A stretch of DNA of 64,000 nt, taken from CAIWHR01 sp963816925 (GTDB lineage: Bacteria; Pseudomonadota; Gammaproteobacteria; Burkholderiales; Casimicrobiaceae). Shown here piece by piece: positions 19,083 through 28,567 of this stretch. The notes below the pieces were generated by a model that saw only the letters and a list, made by a program, of their open reading frames with translations, was not told where the DNA came from and made no database searches. The translations under genes and the position numbers were made by a program. The DNA lies in NCBI GenBank assembly GCA_963816925.1, contig CAWFMY010000045.1, positions 62,001-126,000 of the forward strand, read 5' to 3'. Within the stretch, counting starts at the first letter, position 1. The number at the start of each line of letters is the position of its first letter.

Positions 19083-19100
19083 ATGTACGTCCATGTACAT
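19083..19100. other. Symmetric ATGTAC-containing element between ffs and dnaX
   Basis: The string ATGTAC at 19083–19088 and GTACAT at 19095–19100 form an inverted repeat with a 6-base spacer; CATGTAC is also directly repeated. The rest of 19023–19219 shows a repeated TCGCCGGCTCG (near 19068 and 19115) and no gene. Could be a protein-binding site; nothing proves it. Confidence 0.3.
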
Positions 19101-19219
19101 TGCGCGTTCTCGCCGGCTCGCGCCTCGTCTCAGGCCGATCGGACGGCGAAATAGCGTCGCTAATGGCGGCTGACGGCAAGGCCGAGCTCGATTGCGCCCG
19201 ATCCGAAGCAGACGTTGCC

Positions 19220-20846
19220 ATGAGCTTACCAGGTTCTCGCCCGCAAGTGGCGGCCGAAGACGTTCGCCGAGCTGGCCGGGCAGGATCACGTCGTCACCGC
19301 GCTCGCCAACGGGTTGACGCGCGGCCGCCTGCACCACGCGTACCTTCTGACGGGGACCCGCGGCGTCGGCAAGACGACCATTGCGCGGATCCTGGCCAAG
19401 AGCCTCAACTGCATCACCAATGGCGTGAGCGCGACGCCCTGCGGGACGTGCGCGGCGTGCGTCGACATCGACGCCGGGCGCTTCGTCGACCTGCTGGAGC
19501 TCGACGCCGCGTCCAACACGGGCATCGACGACATGCGCGCCATCCTCGACAACGCGCGTTACGCGCCGACCGTCGGGCGCTACAAGGTCTACCTGATCGA
19601 CGAGGTGCATCAGCTGTCCAAGTCGGCGTTCAATTCGATGCTGAAGACGCTCGAAGAACCGCCCGAGCACGTGAAGTTCGTGCTCGCGACCACCGACCCG
19701 CAGAAGATTCCCGTCACGGTGCTGTCGCGGTGCCTGCAGTTCAACCTGAAGCCGCTGCCGCAGGCGCTGATCGCCGAGCGGCTCGCCTCGATCCTCGGCG
19801 CCGAAGGCATTGCGTTCGACGACGGCGCGCTTGCCTTGATCGCCAAGGGCGCGCGCGGCTCGATGCGCGATGCGCTATCGCTGCTCGACCAGGCGATCGC
19901 ATACGGCGGCGGCGACGTCCGCGAGCCGGCCGTGCGGACGATGCTGGGTGCGGCGGACCGCGATTACGCGTACCGCATCGCCGATGCGCTGAAGGCGGGC
20001 GACGGGCCCGCGCTGCTCGCCGAAGCCGATGCGATGGCGAAGAACGGCGTCGCGTTCGCCCCCGCGCTGGACGAACTCGCTTCGCTGTTCCACCGGATTG
20101 CGATCGCCCAGTCGGTGCCCGACGCGATCGGCGCCATGGACGACGCCGAACGTGTCTCCGCGCTGGCCGCGTCGTTGCCGGCGGAGGGCGTCCAGCTCGC
20201 TTATCAGATCTGCGTCCAGGGCCGCGCGGACCTTGCGCTGGCGCCGGACGAAGCGACGGGCTTTTCGATGACGTTGTTGCGCCTCCTGGCATTCGAGCCG
20301 GAGCGCGGCAGCAAGCCGAACGCGGCATCGCCGAGCCGGGCGGCTGCTCCCGTGGCGACCACCAAGGCGCCCGCCGCGGCGCCCCGGCCGCCGGCGGCCG
20401 CATCGCCGACGCCTGCAACGGAGACCCCGGCAACCGATGCGCGGGTCACGGTTGCGCTGCCCACCGATGTCGCCGAGTGGCCGGCGTTCGTCGCGTCGCT
20501 CAAGCTGCCCCCCATCGCCGCGCAGCTCGCGGCGCAGACCGAACTCAAGTCGATCGCCGGCAACGTGCTGACGCTGGCCCTCCCGGCGGCGCACAAGCAT
20601 CTGGCGGACAAGGCGTATTCGGACAAGCTCAAGGTGGCGCTCGACCAGGCCACGGGCCGCAAGTGGCTGCTCGCGTTCGAGGTCGGCGCCGTCGCCGAGA
20701 CGTCGCTCGCCGCGCAGGAAAAGCGCGCGCGCACCGAGCAGCAGGCGAAGGCCGAGGCCGCGTTCCGCAGCGAGCCGTTCGTGCGCGACGTGCTCGAGCG
20801 CTTCGACGCGAAGATCCGCCCCGATTCGATCAAACCGGTTTCGTGA
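19220..20846 (+). CDS. dnaX: DNA polymerase III subunit tau/gamma (one frameshift at the third codon region)
   Basis: Clamp-loader ATPase of the replisome. ATG 19220 begins MS, then one extra T near 19226 breaks the frame; removing it gives the standard N-terminus MSYQVLARKWRPKTFAELAGQ. Next come Walker A GTRGVGKTTIARILAK, the zinc-binding Cys cluster (CITNG..CGTCAAC), DLLELDAASNTGIDDMR, and Walker B YLIDEVHQLSKSAFN with the SRC finger LSRCLQF. After an Ala/Pro-rich linker (about residues 360–410) a C-terminal tau domain remains, ending VLERFDAKIRPDSIKPVS. Corrected length 541. I see no obvious A-rich slippage site for a gamma form. ybaB starts 16 bp later. Confidence 0.93.
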
Positions 20847-20862
20847 CCTGGAGCATGCCCTC

Positions 20863-21189
20863 ATGATGAAGAACCAGCTCGCCGGCCTCATGAAGCAGGC
20901 GCAGCAGATGCAGGAGAACCTGAAGAAGGCGCAGGACGAATTGGCGCTGATGGAGGTCGAGGGGCAGTCCGGCGCCGGCCTCGTCAAGGTGGTGATGACC
21001 TGCAAGCACGACGTCAAGCGGGTGACGATCGACCCGTCGCTCATCGCCGAGGACAAGGACATGCTGGAAGACCTGGTGGCCGCGGCCGTCAACGACGCGG
21101 TGCGCCGCGTCGACGCCACGACGCAGGAGAAGATGTCGGGCCTGACCATGGGCATGCCGATGCCGCCCGGGTTCAAGCTGCCGTTCTGA
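20863..21189 (+). CDS. ybaB: YbaB/EbfC family nucleoid-associated protein
   Basis: A 108-residue DNA-binding protein that forms a tweezer-like dimer. It shows the typical N-terminal helix KNQLAGLMKQAQQMQENLKKAQDELA, then VEGQSGAGLVKVVMTCKHDVKRVTIDPSL and the C-terminal helix LVAAAVNDAVRRVD, ending with the Met/Pro-rich MGMPMPPGFKLPF. Encoded between dnaX and recR as in most proteobacteria. Two adjacent ATGs (20863, 20866) could start translation. Confidence 0.95.
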   Translation: MMKNQLAGLMKQAQQMQENLKKAQDELALMEVEGQSGAGLVKVVMTCKHDVKRVTIDPSLIAEDKDMLEDLVAAAVNDAVRRVDATTQEKMSGLTMGMPMPPGFKLPF

Positions 21190-21231
21190 GGCGCCGACCG
21201 TCGACGGTCGACTCCGCTCGATCACCGTCGC

Positions 21232-21832
21232 ACGAGCCGCATCGGCCTCGACGCGCTCACGCGCGCGCTGCGCTGCCTGCCCGGCGTCGGCCCCAAGGCG
21301 GCGCAGCGGATGGCGCTCCATCTGCTGCAGCACGATCGCGACGGCGCGCTCCGGCTCGCGCACGCGCTGCTCCACTCGGCCGAACACGTGCAGCATTGCG
21401 AGCGCTGCAACACGTTCACCGAGGGCGCGGTATGCGCGCTGTGCCGGTCCGGCAAGCGCGATCCCGGCGCTCCTGTGCGTCGTCGAGACGCCGGCCGACC
21501 TGCTGATGGTCGAGAACACGCAAGCCTATTCCGGGCTCTATTTCGTGCTGATGGGCCGCCTGTCGCCGCTCGACGGGATCGGTCCCAAGGAGATCCGCCT
21601 CGAGCGGCTCATCAAGCGCGCGACGGACGGCGTCGTCCGCGAAGTCGTCCTGGCGACCAATTTCACCAACGAAGGCGAGGCGACCGCCCACTACATCGGC
21701 GAGCTGCTCGCGTCCCGCGGGCTCAAGGTGACGCGGCTCGCGCGCGGGGTGCCGGTCGGCGGCGAGCTCGAATACGTCGACAGCGGCACGCTGGCCGAGG
21801 CGCTGCGCGAGCGGCGGGCGCTGGGGAGCTGA
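21232..21832 (+). CDS. recR: Recombination protein RecR (one frameshift; no normal start codon)
   Basis: RecFOR-pathway protein that helps load RecA on gaps. The N-terminal helix-hairpin-helix ALTRALRCLPGVGPKAAQRMALHLLQHD and the zinc finger CERCNTF...CALCRS are clear, then the Toprim domain VVETPADLLMVENTQAYSGLYFVLMGRLSPLDGIGP and TNFTNEGEATAHYIGELL. One extra G near 21473 breaks the frame before ALLCVVETP. Between the ybaB stop (same frame) and the conserved N-terminus there is no ATG, GTG or TTG; an ACG at 21232 stands where ATG is expected. With both features allowed the product is 199 residues, the family norm. Either an ACG start or a base error. Confidence 0.85.
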
Positions 21833-21852
21833 GCGCTCTCGCCCGCGTGGAA

Positions 21853-23228
21853 CTAGCCGCCGCCGGCGTAGAGCTTGCTCGGCAACCAGAGAATGATCTG
21901 CGGGAAGACGATGCACAGCGAAAGGCCGAGCGCCTGCAGGCCGATGAACGGCATGGCGGACTTGAAGATCATCGCCATGCTGATCTGCGGCGGCGCGACA
22001 CTCTTCAGGTAGAACAGCGAATAGCCGAACGGCGGACTGAGGAACGCCATCTGCATGTTGACCATGAAGATGACGCCGTACCACAGCGCGATCTTGTCGG
22101 GCTCGACGCCCGGCAGTCCGAACAGCGCCCGCGAACGGCAGGCTCTTCATGATCGGCAGGAAGATCGGCACGGTGAGCAGCAGGATGCCGACCCAGTCGA
22201 GGAACATGCCGAGAACGAACAGCACGCCCATCATCAGGAACAGGATCCCGTAGGGCGCGAGGCCCGGTGCCGAGGATCGTCTCGGACACGAACGTCTGGC
22301 CGCCCTTGACGATGAAGAAGCCGACGAACATCGTCGCGCCGAAGAAGATCCACATCACCATCGCCGTCGCCTTCAGCGTGGCGATCGCGGCGTCGTAGAG
22401 ATTGATCCAGTTGAGGCGCCGGTGCAGCGCGGCACACGACGAGCGCGCCGAAGGTGCCGATGCCGGCCGCCTCGACCGGCGTCGCGATCCCGAAGAAGAT
22501 GATGCCGAGCACGAGCAGGATCACCAGGATCGGCGTGATCGTGTTGCGCAGGAGCCGGAGCTTCTCGGGAAAGCTCACGCGTTCCTCGATCGGCAGCGCC
22601 GGCCCCAGGCCGGGTTGATGTAGCAGCGCAGCGTGACGTAGGCGATGTAGATGCCGGACAGCAGCAAGCCCGGGAATACCGAGCCGATCAGCAGCTCGCC
22701 GAGCGACTGCTGCGCGACGACCGCGTAGACGATCGCCATCACCGACGGCGGGATCAGGATGCCGAGCGTGCCGCCCGCGAGCAGCGAGCCGCAGGCGAGC
22801 TTGGGCTCGTAGCCGCGCTTCAGCATCGCCGGCAGCGCGATCATGCCCATCGTCACCTCGGTGGCGCCGACCACGCCGACCATCGCGGCGAGCACGGTGC
22901 AAGCGAGCACCGTGGCCGAGGCGAGTCCGCCTTTGAGGGCGCCGAGCCACTTGTAGATGACGTCGAAGAGCTCTTCGATGATCCCCGCTTTCTCGAGCAC
23001 CGCCGCCATGAAGATGAACAGCGGCACCGCGGAGAGCTGGTAGTCCGTCATGAACGGGAACACGCGCGACGGCAGCATGTTGAGGATCGCGCCGTTCCCG
23101 AACACGTAGAGGAAGATCACGGCGAGGCTGCCCGTGCAGAACGCCATCGGCAGGCCGAGCATGAGCAGCAGGGCGAGCGAGCCGAACAGCAGCACGCTGA
23201 GCCAGGCGATATCGATCTCGAGGCCCAT
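21853..23228 (-). CDS. TRAP transporter large permease (DctM-like; four frameshifts)
   Basis: Twelve-helix membrane subunit driving sodium-linked uptake. Recognisable blocks in order: LLFGSLALLLMLGLPMAFCTGSLAVIFLYVFG, LSAVPLFIFMAAVLEKAGIIEELFDVIYKWLG, GVVGATEVTMGMIALPAMLKRGY, GTLGILIPPSVMAIVYAVVAQQSLGELLIGSVFPGLLL, PVEAAGIGTFGALVV, MVMWIFFGATMFVGFFIVKGG, MFLDWVGILLLTVPIFLPI and the C-terminal AMPFIGLQALGLSLCIVFPQIILWLP. One missing base and three extra bases separate them; corrected length 457. It begins 2 bp after the small-subunit stop. Confidence 0.87.
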
Positions 23229-23230
23229 GG

Positions 23231-24359
23231 TCAGGCCGCCTTCCGGGTGACGATCATGATGTCCTTCAGCAGCTTGGAGACGCCCTGCAGCAGCAGCAGC
23301 GCGGCGCCGATCGGAATCGCCAGCTTCACCGGCCAGTACTGGATGCCCCACTCGGTGAACGAGTGCTCGCCCACCTGGATCGCGTCCATGCGCGAAGCGC
23401 CCGCCCGTCCAGAGCATCGTGCCCACGAAGATGAAGAAGAACACCGAGGTGATGATGTCGGCGATCGCCTTGCCGCGCGTCGAGAACTTCGAGTAGATCA
23501 CGTCGACGCGCACGTGCTGGTCCTCGCGATACGCGTAGGCGCCGCACATCATGTACTGCATGCCGAACATCAGGAACATGCTTTCGTGGACCCAGTTGGT
23601 CGGCGAATTGAACACGAAGCGCGCGATGACCTCGTAGTAGTAGACGAACACCGCGATCACCGCCCACCACGCCACGTACGCGTCCAGCCGTGGCGCTCAG
23701 TGCATCGATCGCATCGGTGACCCGCGAGTGCACGGCGAGCGTCGGATCCTCGCCGACGCCGCCCTCGTGGATGTCCGCCACTTCGGGCATGGTGACCACG
23801 GCCGATTGCGCGCCCGTCTCCAGCGCCCGGCGGCGCCGCACGGCGCCGGGCAGCAGGAAGGCGTCGACCAGCAGCAGCAGTCCGAGCACGATGCCTGCCG
23901 TCTGCGCGCGCGACTTCCAGCCGTCGGAGACGCCCTTCGCGACGTCGTATTCGGCGGTGCGCGTCTTGAGCGTCGCTTCGCCGCTCGCCAGGAGTTCGGC
24001 GGCGCCGGGCACGCCGCGCCCGGCCTCGTCCTTCGCCTGCGCGACCTCCGTCTGCGCCTGTTCCATCGCGGCGAAGGTCCGCGACATGTCGTCGCGCACT
24101 TCGCGGACCTGGCTCGTGCAGTAGACGATGGCGAGGAACACCGGAATGAAGACGAAGCCCCAGGCGCTGCGAAGGTAGAAGCGATGGATGCCGAGGTATC
24201 CGGCCAGCAGCCAGAAGAAGTACGCGATGAACAGCGAGGGCTTGCGTGTCGGGAGGGTGCGCGCGCTCGCGCGTCACCAGCCAGCCGGCGATGAGCGGGA
24301 AAGACGATGAGGCCGAACCAGTAGAGCCAGTGCGGAAGGACGAATGTCAGACTGGGCAT
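23231..24359 (-). CDS. TRAP transporter small permease with N-terminal TM2 domain (four frameshifts)
   Basis: The C-terminal third is DctQ-like: AWWAVIAVFVYYYEVIARFVFNSPTNWVHESMFLMFG, YREDQHVRVDVIYSKFSTRGKAIADIITSVFFFIFVGTMLW, and the last helix LAIPIGAALLLLQGVSKLLKD. Ahead of it, about 230 residues hold two or three membrane helices with IAYFFWLLAGYLGIHRFYLRSAWGFVF, the signature of a TM2 domain (helix–GxxGxHRFYL–helix), then an Ala/Glu-rich coiled coil (MSRTFAAMEQAQTEVAQAKDEAG) and another helix (GIVLGLLLLVDAFLLPGAVRRRR). Four extra bases break the frame; corrected length is 374, twice a normal DctQ. Frames join within conserved stretches, so the fusion is unlikely to be an artefact. Role of the TM2 part is unknown. 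Confidence 0.8.
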
Positions 24360-24452
24360 GGGCGCGCCGCTCGGAGGGACACATTGAATGAAGGCGCCGG
24401 TGCGGCGCCTTCACGTTCGAAAAATCGGGGCCTGCGCGACCCCGATGCGGAG

Positions 24453-25595
24453 CTAGGCCTCGATCTTCAGGCCCTTGTACATGTCCGGCGTGACGTAGCC
24501 GACGGTGTGCGACTCCATGACTTCGAGCTGCAGCTTGAACACGCGCGCCGCATCCTTGTCCTTGTTCGCCCACTTGAACCAGATCGGCGTTGCGAGGCGC
24601 TGCCATTTCGGCAGGTCCTCCGCGGGCATCCGGATGATCTGGACGCCCGCCTTTTCGAACTTGCCCCAGGCCTCCAGGTCGGCCTTCTGGATCGCCGCGT
24701 GGTGGATGTTCGAATACACCTGGATCTCGTCGTCCAGCCACACCTTCATCTTCGGCGACAGCTTGTTGTAGACGTCCATGCGAACGCAGAAATCCATCAG
24801 GTCGACCGGCTGGTAGATCGATTCCAGTCCGGGCGGACCCGTCCAGATGTACTTCGAGACCTGCTGGAATCCGAGGTCCCAGTTGACCGCGGGCCCCGTG
24901 TAGTCGGCCGCTTCGATCGTTCCCTTTTCGAGCGCCGAAAAGACTTCGCCGCCCGGCAGCAGCGTCGTCTTCGCACCGGCCGCGGCAAAGCCCTCGGCGA
25001 TCATCCCGCCCGGCACGCGCAGCTTCAGGTCCTTGAAATCCTCGATCGTGCGGATCGGCTTCTTCGAATGGATGATGTTCGGGCCGTGGTGGATGCGATT
25101 GACGTAATACAACCCCTGCTTGGCGAAGATGTCGCGCGCCACCTGCAGGCCACCCTTGCTGTAGAAGAAGATGTCCCACTCGTGCGGGTAGCGCAGTCCC
25201 ATGAGATAGGACGACAGGAATGCCGTCGCCGGAAGCTTGCCGGCCCAGTACAGCGTGAAGGAATTCATGCCTTCGAGCACGCCGTTCTTGACGCCGTCGA
25301 GCAGCTCGAAATCACCGACGACTTCCTTGGCCGCGAACGGCTTGATTTCGAGTTCGCCGCCGGTCTTCTCCTTGATCGTGCCCGCCCACGCCTTGAACGT
25401 CTGCAGTCCGACGCCCGCAGGCCACGACGTCTGGACCTTCCAGACGGTCGTTTCCGCGGCCGCCGCGTTGCCGATGTAAGGTGCCGAAACGACCGCCGCA
25501 CCGGCGGCGGCGCCGGCGCGCAGGAATTTGCGCCGCGTCGGCCGCGCGTCAGCGACCGGCTCAGGACTCTTCGTACTGTCGTGGGAAGCGCTCAT
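24453..25595 (-). CDS. TRAP transporter substrate-binding protein (DctP-like), Tat-exported
   Basis: A 380-residue periplasmic binding protein. The N-terminus carries a twin-arginine signal (PTRRKFLRAGAAAGAAVVSAPYIG), then the mature domain WKVQTSWPAGVGLQTFKAWAGTIKEKTGGELEIKPF, the family's ligand-contact segment KLRVPGGMIAEGFAAAGAKTTLLPGGEVFSALEKGTIEAADYTGP, and MPAEDLPKWQ. The TSWPAG and YTGPAVNWDLGF motifs resemble binding proteins for 2-oxo acids or mannitol-type ligands; the ligand is not certain. Start ATG 25595 has GGAGGAAA eight bases upstream. First gene of the transporter operon (dctP–dctQ–dctM), with the cognate permeases downstream. Confidence 0.9.
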   Translation of the reverse strand: MSASHDSTKSPEPVADARPTRRKFLRAGAAAGAAVVSAPYIGNAAAAETTVWKVQTSWPAGVGLQTFKAWAGTIKEKTGGELEIKPFAAKEVVGDFELLDGVKNGVLEGMNSFTLYWAGKLPATAFLSSYLMGLRYPHEWDIFFYSKGGLQVARDIFAKQGLYYVNRIHHGPNIIHSKKPIRTIEDFKDLKLRVPGGMIAEGFAAAGAKTTLLPGGEVFSALEKGTIEAADYTGPAVNWDLGFQQVSKYIWTGPPGLESIYQPVDLMDFCVRMDVYNKLSPKMKVWLDDEIQVYSNIHHAAIQKADLEAWGKFEKAGVQIIRMPAEDLPKWQRLATPIWFKWANKDKDAARVFKLQLEVMESHTVGYVTPDMYKGLKIEA

Positions 25596-25825
25596 CGATT
25601 TCCTCCAATTGGTCTTGTGGGTGGGGACCCGGTCCAGCCTCTGCGGGCCGCTGGGCGCATCTTGCATCCGGATTCGCCGACTCCGCAAGGGGACCGTCGC
25701 TGCCGCGCCCGCCTGGTGCGCTTGCGGCGCCGTGCACCCCGGGGCTGGCCATTGCGTGGTGCCCGACCATCGGAGTACCCTGCAAAGTCGGTTGGCTCAC
25801 GGCCCGGCGGACTGAAGGAGGCGCG

Positions 25826-26260
25826 ATGCTCGTCAGCGAGATCCTGCGCATCAAGGGCCATGCGCTGTACACGACGACGCCGGATGCCGCCGTGCTCTCC
25901 GCGGTCAAGGTCATGGCGCAGCACGACATCGGATCGCTCGTCGTCATGGATCACGGCCGCATGGCCGGCATCGTCACGTTTGCCGAAGTGCTCCGGGCGA
26001 TTTCGGACCGCGAGGGAACCGTCGGCGCGCTCACGATCAAGGACATCACCGACCGCGATCCGCTGACGGCCACGCCTTCCGTCGACGTCATGGAGCTGCG
26101 CCGGATGATGCTCGAGCGCCACGCGCGCTACGTGCCCGTGCTCGACGGCGGCACGCTGCTCGGCGTGGTCTCCTTCCACGACGTCGCCAAGGCGGTCCTC
26201 GAGGAGCAGTCGCTGGAGAACCAGCAGCTCAAGAGTTACATCAGCGACAGCCTCGCCTGA
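25826..26260 (+). CDS. CBS-domain protein
   Basis: A 144-residue stand-alone pair of CBS motifs. The first runs through VSEILRIKGHALYTTTPDAAVLSAVKVMAQHDIGSLVVMDHGRMAGIVTFAEVLRAI, the second through IKDITDRDPLTATPSVDVMELRRMMLERHARYVPVLDGGTLLGVVSFHDVAKAVL. Such proteins usually bind adenine nucleotides and sense energy state. GGAGGCGCG lies just before ATG 25826. It diverges from the TRAP operon, with a 230 bp shared upstream region, and converges with the methyltransferase gene. Partner is unknown. Confidence 0.88.
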   Translation: MLVSEILRIKGHALYTTTPDAAVLSAVKVMAQHDIGSLVVMDHGRMAGIVTFAEVLRAISDREGTVGALTIKDITDRDPLTATPSVDVMELRRMMLERHARYVPVLDGGTLLGVVSFHDVAKAVLEEQSLENQQLKSYISDSLA

Positions 26261-26273
26261 CGATTCAGGCACG

Positions 26274-26981
26274 TCAAGCCTGCAGCACGAACATCGCCGG
26301 TCGCTTCGCGTAGCGCGTGAAATCGCGCCCCTTCCACTCGGCGACCGCGCGCGATTCCACGGATTCGGTCGCGAGCGTCAAGTCGGCGGCGACGCACAGC
26401 CGCGTCGACGGCTTGCACGTGGCGACGATGCTCGCGAGGAGCGACTCGTTGCGATAAGGCGTCTCGATGAAGAGCTGCGCGTGCCCCGTGCGTCGCGACG
26501 CTGCTTCCAGCGCCCGCAGCGCTTCCGCACGAGCGGGCGGCTTCACGGGCAGGTAGCCGTGGAACGCGAATCCCTGGCCGTTCATGCCGGAGGCCATCAG
26601 CGCGAGCAGCACGGACGAGGGGCCCACCAGCGGAACGACGGTGACGTGCTCCCGGTGAGCGGCGGCGACGACGAGCGCGCCGGGATCCGCGATGCCCGGG
26701 CAGCCCGCGTCCGACAGCAGCCCGAGGTCGTGCCCCGCGTGCGCCGCTGCGATCAGTTCCGCGCCCCGCGTGGCCGGCGGATCCCCGCCGATCTCGACGA
26801 TCTCGATCTCGCGCAGCGGACGTGCCGGGTCGATCGCTTTCAGGAATGCGCGCGCGGGCTTGGCGTTCTCGACGATGAAGTGGTCGAGCCGCCGGGCGAC
26901 GGCAATCGTCCTCGCCGGAAGGACGTTCTCCGGCGGGACGAGGCCCAGCAGGTTGGGAACGAGGTAGAGGGTGCCGGGCAT
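26274..26981 (-). CDS. SAM-dependent methyltransferase, RsmI-like short form
   Basis: A 235-residue tetrapyrrole-methylase-fold protein. It shows LYLVPNLLG at the N-terminus, the RsmI-type LLSDAGCPGIADPGALVVAAAH loop (compare LVSDAGTPLISDPG in RsmI), VVPLVGPSSVLLALMASG and the C-terminal ETPYRNESLLASIVATC. True RsmI methylates the ribose of C1402 in 16S rRNA and is longer; this shorter relative next to maf is common in betaproteobacteria, and its own substrate is not settled. It begins 26 bp after the maf stop in the same direction. Confidence 0.8.
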   Translation of the reverse strand: MPGTLYLVPNLLGLVPPENVLPARTIAVARRLDHFIVENAKPARAFLKAIDPARPLREIEIVEIGGDPPATRGAELIAAAHAGHDLGLLSDAGCPGIADPGALVVAAAHREHVTVVPLVGPSSVLLALMASGMNGQGFAFHGYLPVKPPARAEALRALEAASRRTGHAQLFIETPYRNESLLASIVATCKPSTRLCVAADLTLATESVESRAVAEWKGRDFTRYAKRPAMFVLQA

Positions 26982-27007
26982 CAGGGGCAGGGCGGCGGCG
27001 GTTCGCG

Positions 27008-27649
27008 TCAGTCGCCCGAGGCCAGCACCGGCACGCCGGCATCCCGCAGCATCGAGGTGAGCGTGATCAGCGGCAGGCCGATGAGCGCCGTCGGATCGTC
27101 GCTCGCTATCGCCTCGAACAAGGCGATGCCAAGGCCTTCGGACTTGACCGCGCCGGCGCAGTCAAAGGGTTGCTCGCGGTCGAGATAGGCGTCGATCTCG
27201 GCGGGCGAAAGCCCGCGAAAGGTGCTGCGGACGTCGACCAGCGCAGTCGCGCAACGGCCGGATACGGTGTCGAGCAGCGCAACGCCGGTATGAAACACGA
27301 CGGTCTTGCCGGAGAGCATCGCCAGCATCGTGCGCGCCTTCTCGCGATCTCCGGGCTTGCCGATCGGCTCCCCGGCGCAGTCGGCAACCTGGTCCGATCC
27401 GATGATCAAGGCGTCCCTGTGGCGCGAGGCGACGCTGCGCGCCTTGGCTTCGGACAGCCGCAGCGCGGTTTGGCGAGGCTTTTCGCCGGGAAGCGGGGAC
27501 TCGTCGGCAACCGGCGCCACGGCCGTGAAGGGGATCCCGAGGCGCTCCAGGAGCGCCCGGCGATAGCGGGAAGTCGAAGCCAGCACCATCGGGCGCACCT
27601 GCGGACGCCCACCGGGGGATGCGAGGTTGGCTGTTGTTTTATCGGGCAT
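27008..27649 (-). CDS. Maf-family nucleotide pyrophosphatase (YceF type)
   Basis: Hydrolyses modified or non-canonical NTPs, for the YceF branch 7-methyl-GTP. The 213-residue product has the Maf signature VLASTSRYRRALLERLGIPF, the EAKARSVA block, the GSDQVADCAGEPIGKPGDREKARTMLAMLSGKTVVFHTGVAL core with catalytic Asp, and SEGLGIALFEAIASDDPTALIGLPLITLTSMLRDAG. SDQVA rather than SDTVV points to the YceF subgroup. A 19-residue N-terminal extension before MVLASTSRY may be untranslated if the second ATG is used. Divergent from yceD. Confidence 0.88.
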   Translation of the reverse strand: MPDKTTANLASPGGRPQVRPMVLASTSRYRRALLERLGIPFTAVAPVADESPLPGEKPRQTALRLSEAKARSVASRHRDALIIGSDQVADCAGEPIGKPGDREKARTMLAMLSGKTVVFHTGVALLDTVSGRCATALVDVRSTFRGLSPAEIDAYLDREQPFDCAGAVKSEGLGIALFEAIASDDPTALIGLPLITLTSMLRDAGVPVLASGD

Positions 27650-27763
27650 TTTTGACAGTACCGGCGAATCGGGCTATTATCTTACGTTTTAGCCGCCCGG
27701 TCCCAATTGCTTGTTTCAATGCAGGAGGAGCCGGAGGCGCGTCGGCAACAGCGGAGGCGAAAG

Positions 27764-28342
27764 ATGACCGGGCGGCAGCCAGCCAAACCGCGCGCAGCGG
27801 TGCGGCGCGACGGTTCATTCGACGCCCTCGAGATGGCGGCGCGGGGCCTCGAGCTTGCCGGGAGCGCCAAGGCAGCCGACTTGCCGCGTGTCATCGATCA
27901 GCTGGCGGACGAGGAAGACGACACGTCGTCGGAAATCGCCTGGCGGATTGTCGGAACGACGGATGCGCTGGGCCGCTCCGCGCTGGTGGTGAGCCTCGAC
28001 GGCGCGGTGACGCTCGAATGCCAGCGGTGCCTGCGGCCGTTTGCGTGGCCCGTGGCGCAGCGGACGCTGCTGCTCCTCGCACGCGACGAGCGGGAGCAGG
28101 CGATCCTCGACGAGGACGACGAGCATGAAGTCGTCGTCGCCGCGGCGCCGCTCGATCCGCGTGTTCTGGTAGAGGATGAATTGTTGCTGACGCTGCCGTT
28201 CGCGCCGCATTGCGAACGCGGCGACTGCGTGACGGCGGGATTGCAGGACGATCGCGGTGCCGGGTCGAATGCGGTGGCAACTTCGCCGTTCGACGCGTTG
28301 GCGGCCCTCAAGTCCGCGCCGGCAAGGAAACCGAAAGCTTGA
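27764..28342 (+). CDS. yceD: YceD/DUF177 family protein
   Basis: A 192-residue protein of the family linked with 23S rRNA accumulation and encoded upstream of rpmF almost everywhere. Key features are the Cys pairs ECQRCLRPF and HCERGDC, a probable zinc site, and the acidic stretch RDEREQAILDEDDEHEVVV between them, plus the C-terminal SPFDALAALK. ATG 27764 is chosen because GGAGGCGAAAG precedes it; in-frame ATG 27719 upstream is possible. rpmF follows after 42 bp, so the two form the head of the rpmF–plsX–fab operon. Confidence 0.85.
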   Translation: MTGRQPAKPRAAVRRDGSFDALEMAARGLELAGSAKAADLPRVIDQLADEEDDTSSEIAWRIVGTTDALGRSALVVSLDGAVTLECQRCLRPFAWPVAQRTLLLLARDEREQAILDEDDEHEVVVAAAPLDPRVLVEDELLLTLPFAPHCERGDCVTAGLQDDRGAGSNAVATSPFDALAALKSAPARKPKA

Positions 28343-28384
28343 CCGCCCGCGGGCGGCAACGTTTGAATTCGATAGGAGAGAATC

Positions 28385-28567
28385 ATGGCTGTCCAGCAGA
28401 ACAAGAAGTCGCCGTCGAAGCGCGGCATGCATCGCGCGCACGATTTCCTGACCGCGCCCGCGCTTGCGGTGGAACCCGTCACGGGCGAGGCGCACTTGCG
28501 TCACCACATCAGCCCGTCGGGTTACTACCGCGGCAAGAAGGTCGTCAAGACCAAGGCCGACGAGTAG
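28385..28567 (+). CDS. rpmF: 50S ribosomal protein L32
   Basis: A 60-residue ribosomal protein. MAVQQNKKSPSKRGMHRAHD is the standard bL32 start and HHISPSGYYRGKKVVKTK the standard end. There are no zinc-binding Cys, so this is the C-minus type. AGGAGAGAATC lies just before the ATG. The TAG stop is the first triplet of a dispersed repeat that separates rpmF from plsX. Confidence 0.97.
   Translation: MAVQQNKKSPSKRGMHRAHDFLTAPALAVEPVTGEAHLRHHISPSGYYRGKKVVKTKADE

Noticed and set aside
19220..20846. Programmed frameshift in dnaX as a gamma-subunit signal
   Set aside because: The break is at the third codon, not in the middle of the gene, and no A-rich slippery sequence is seen.
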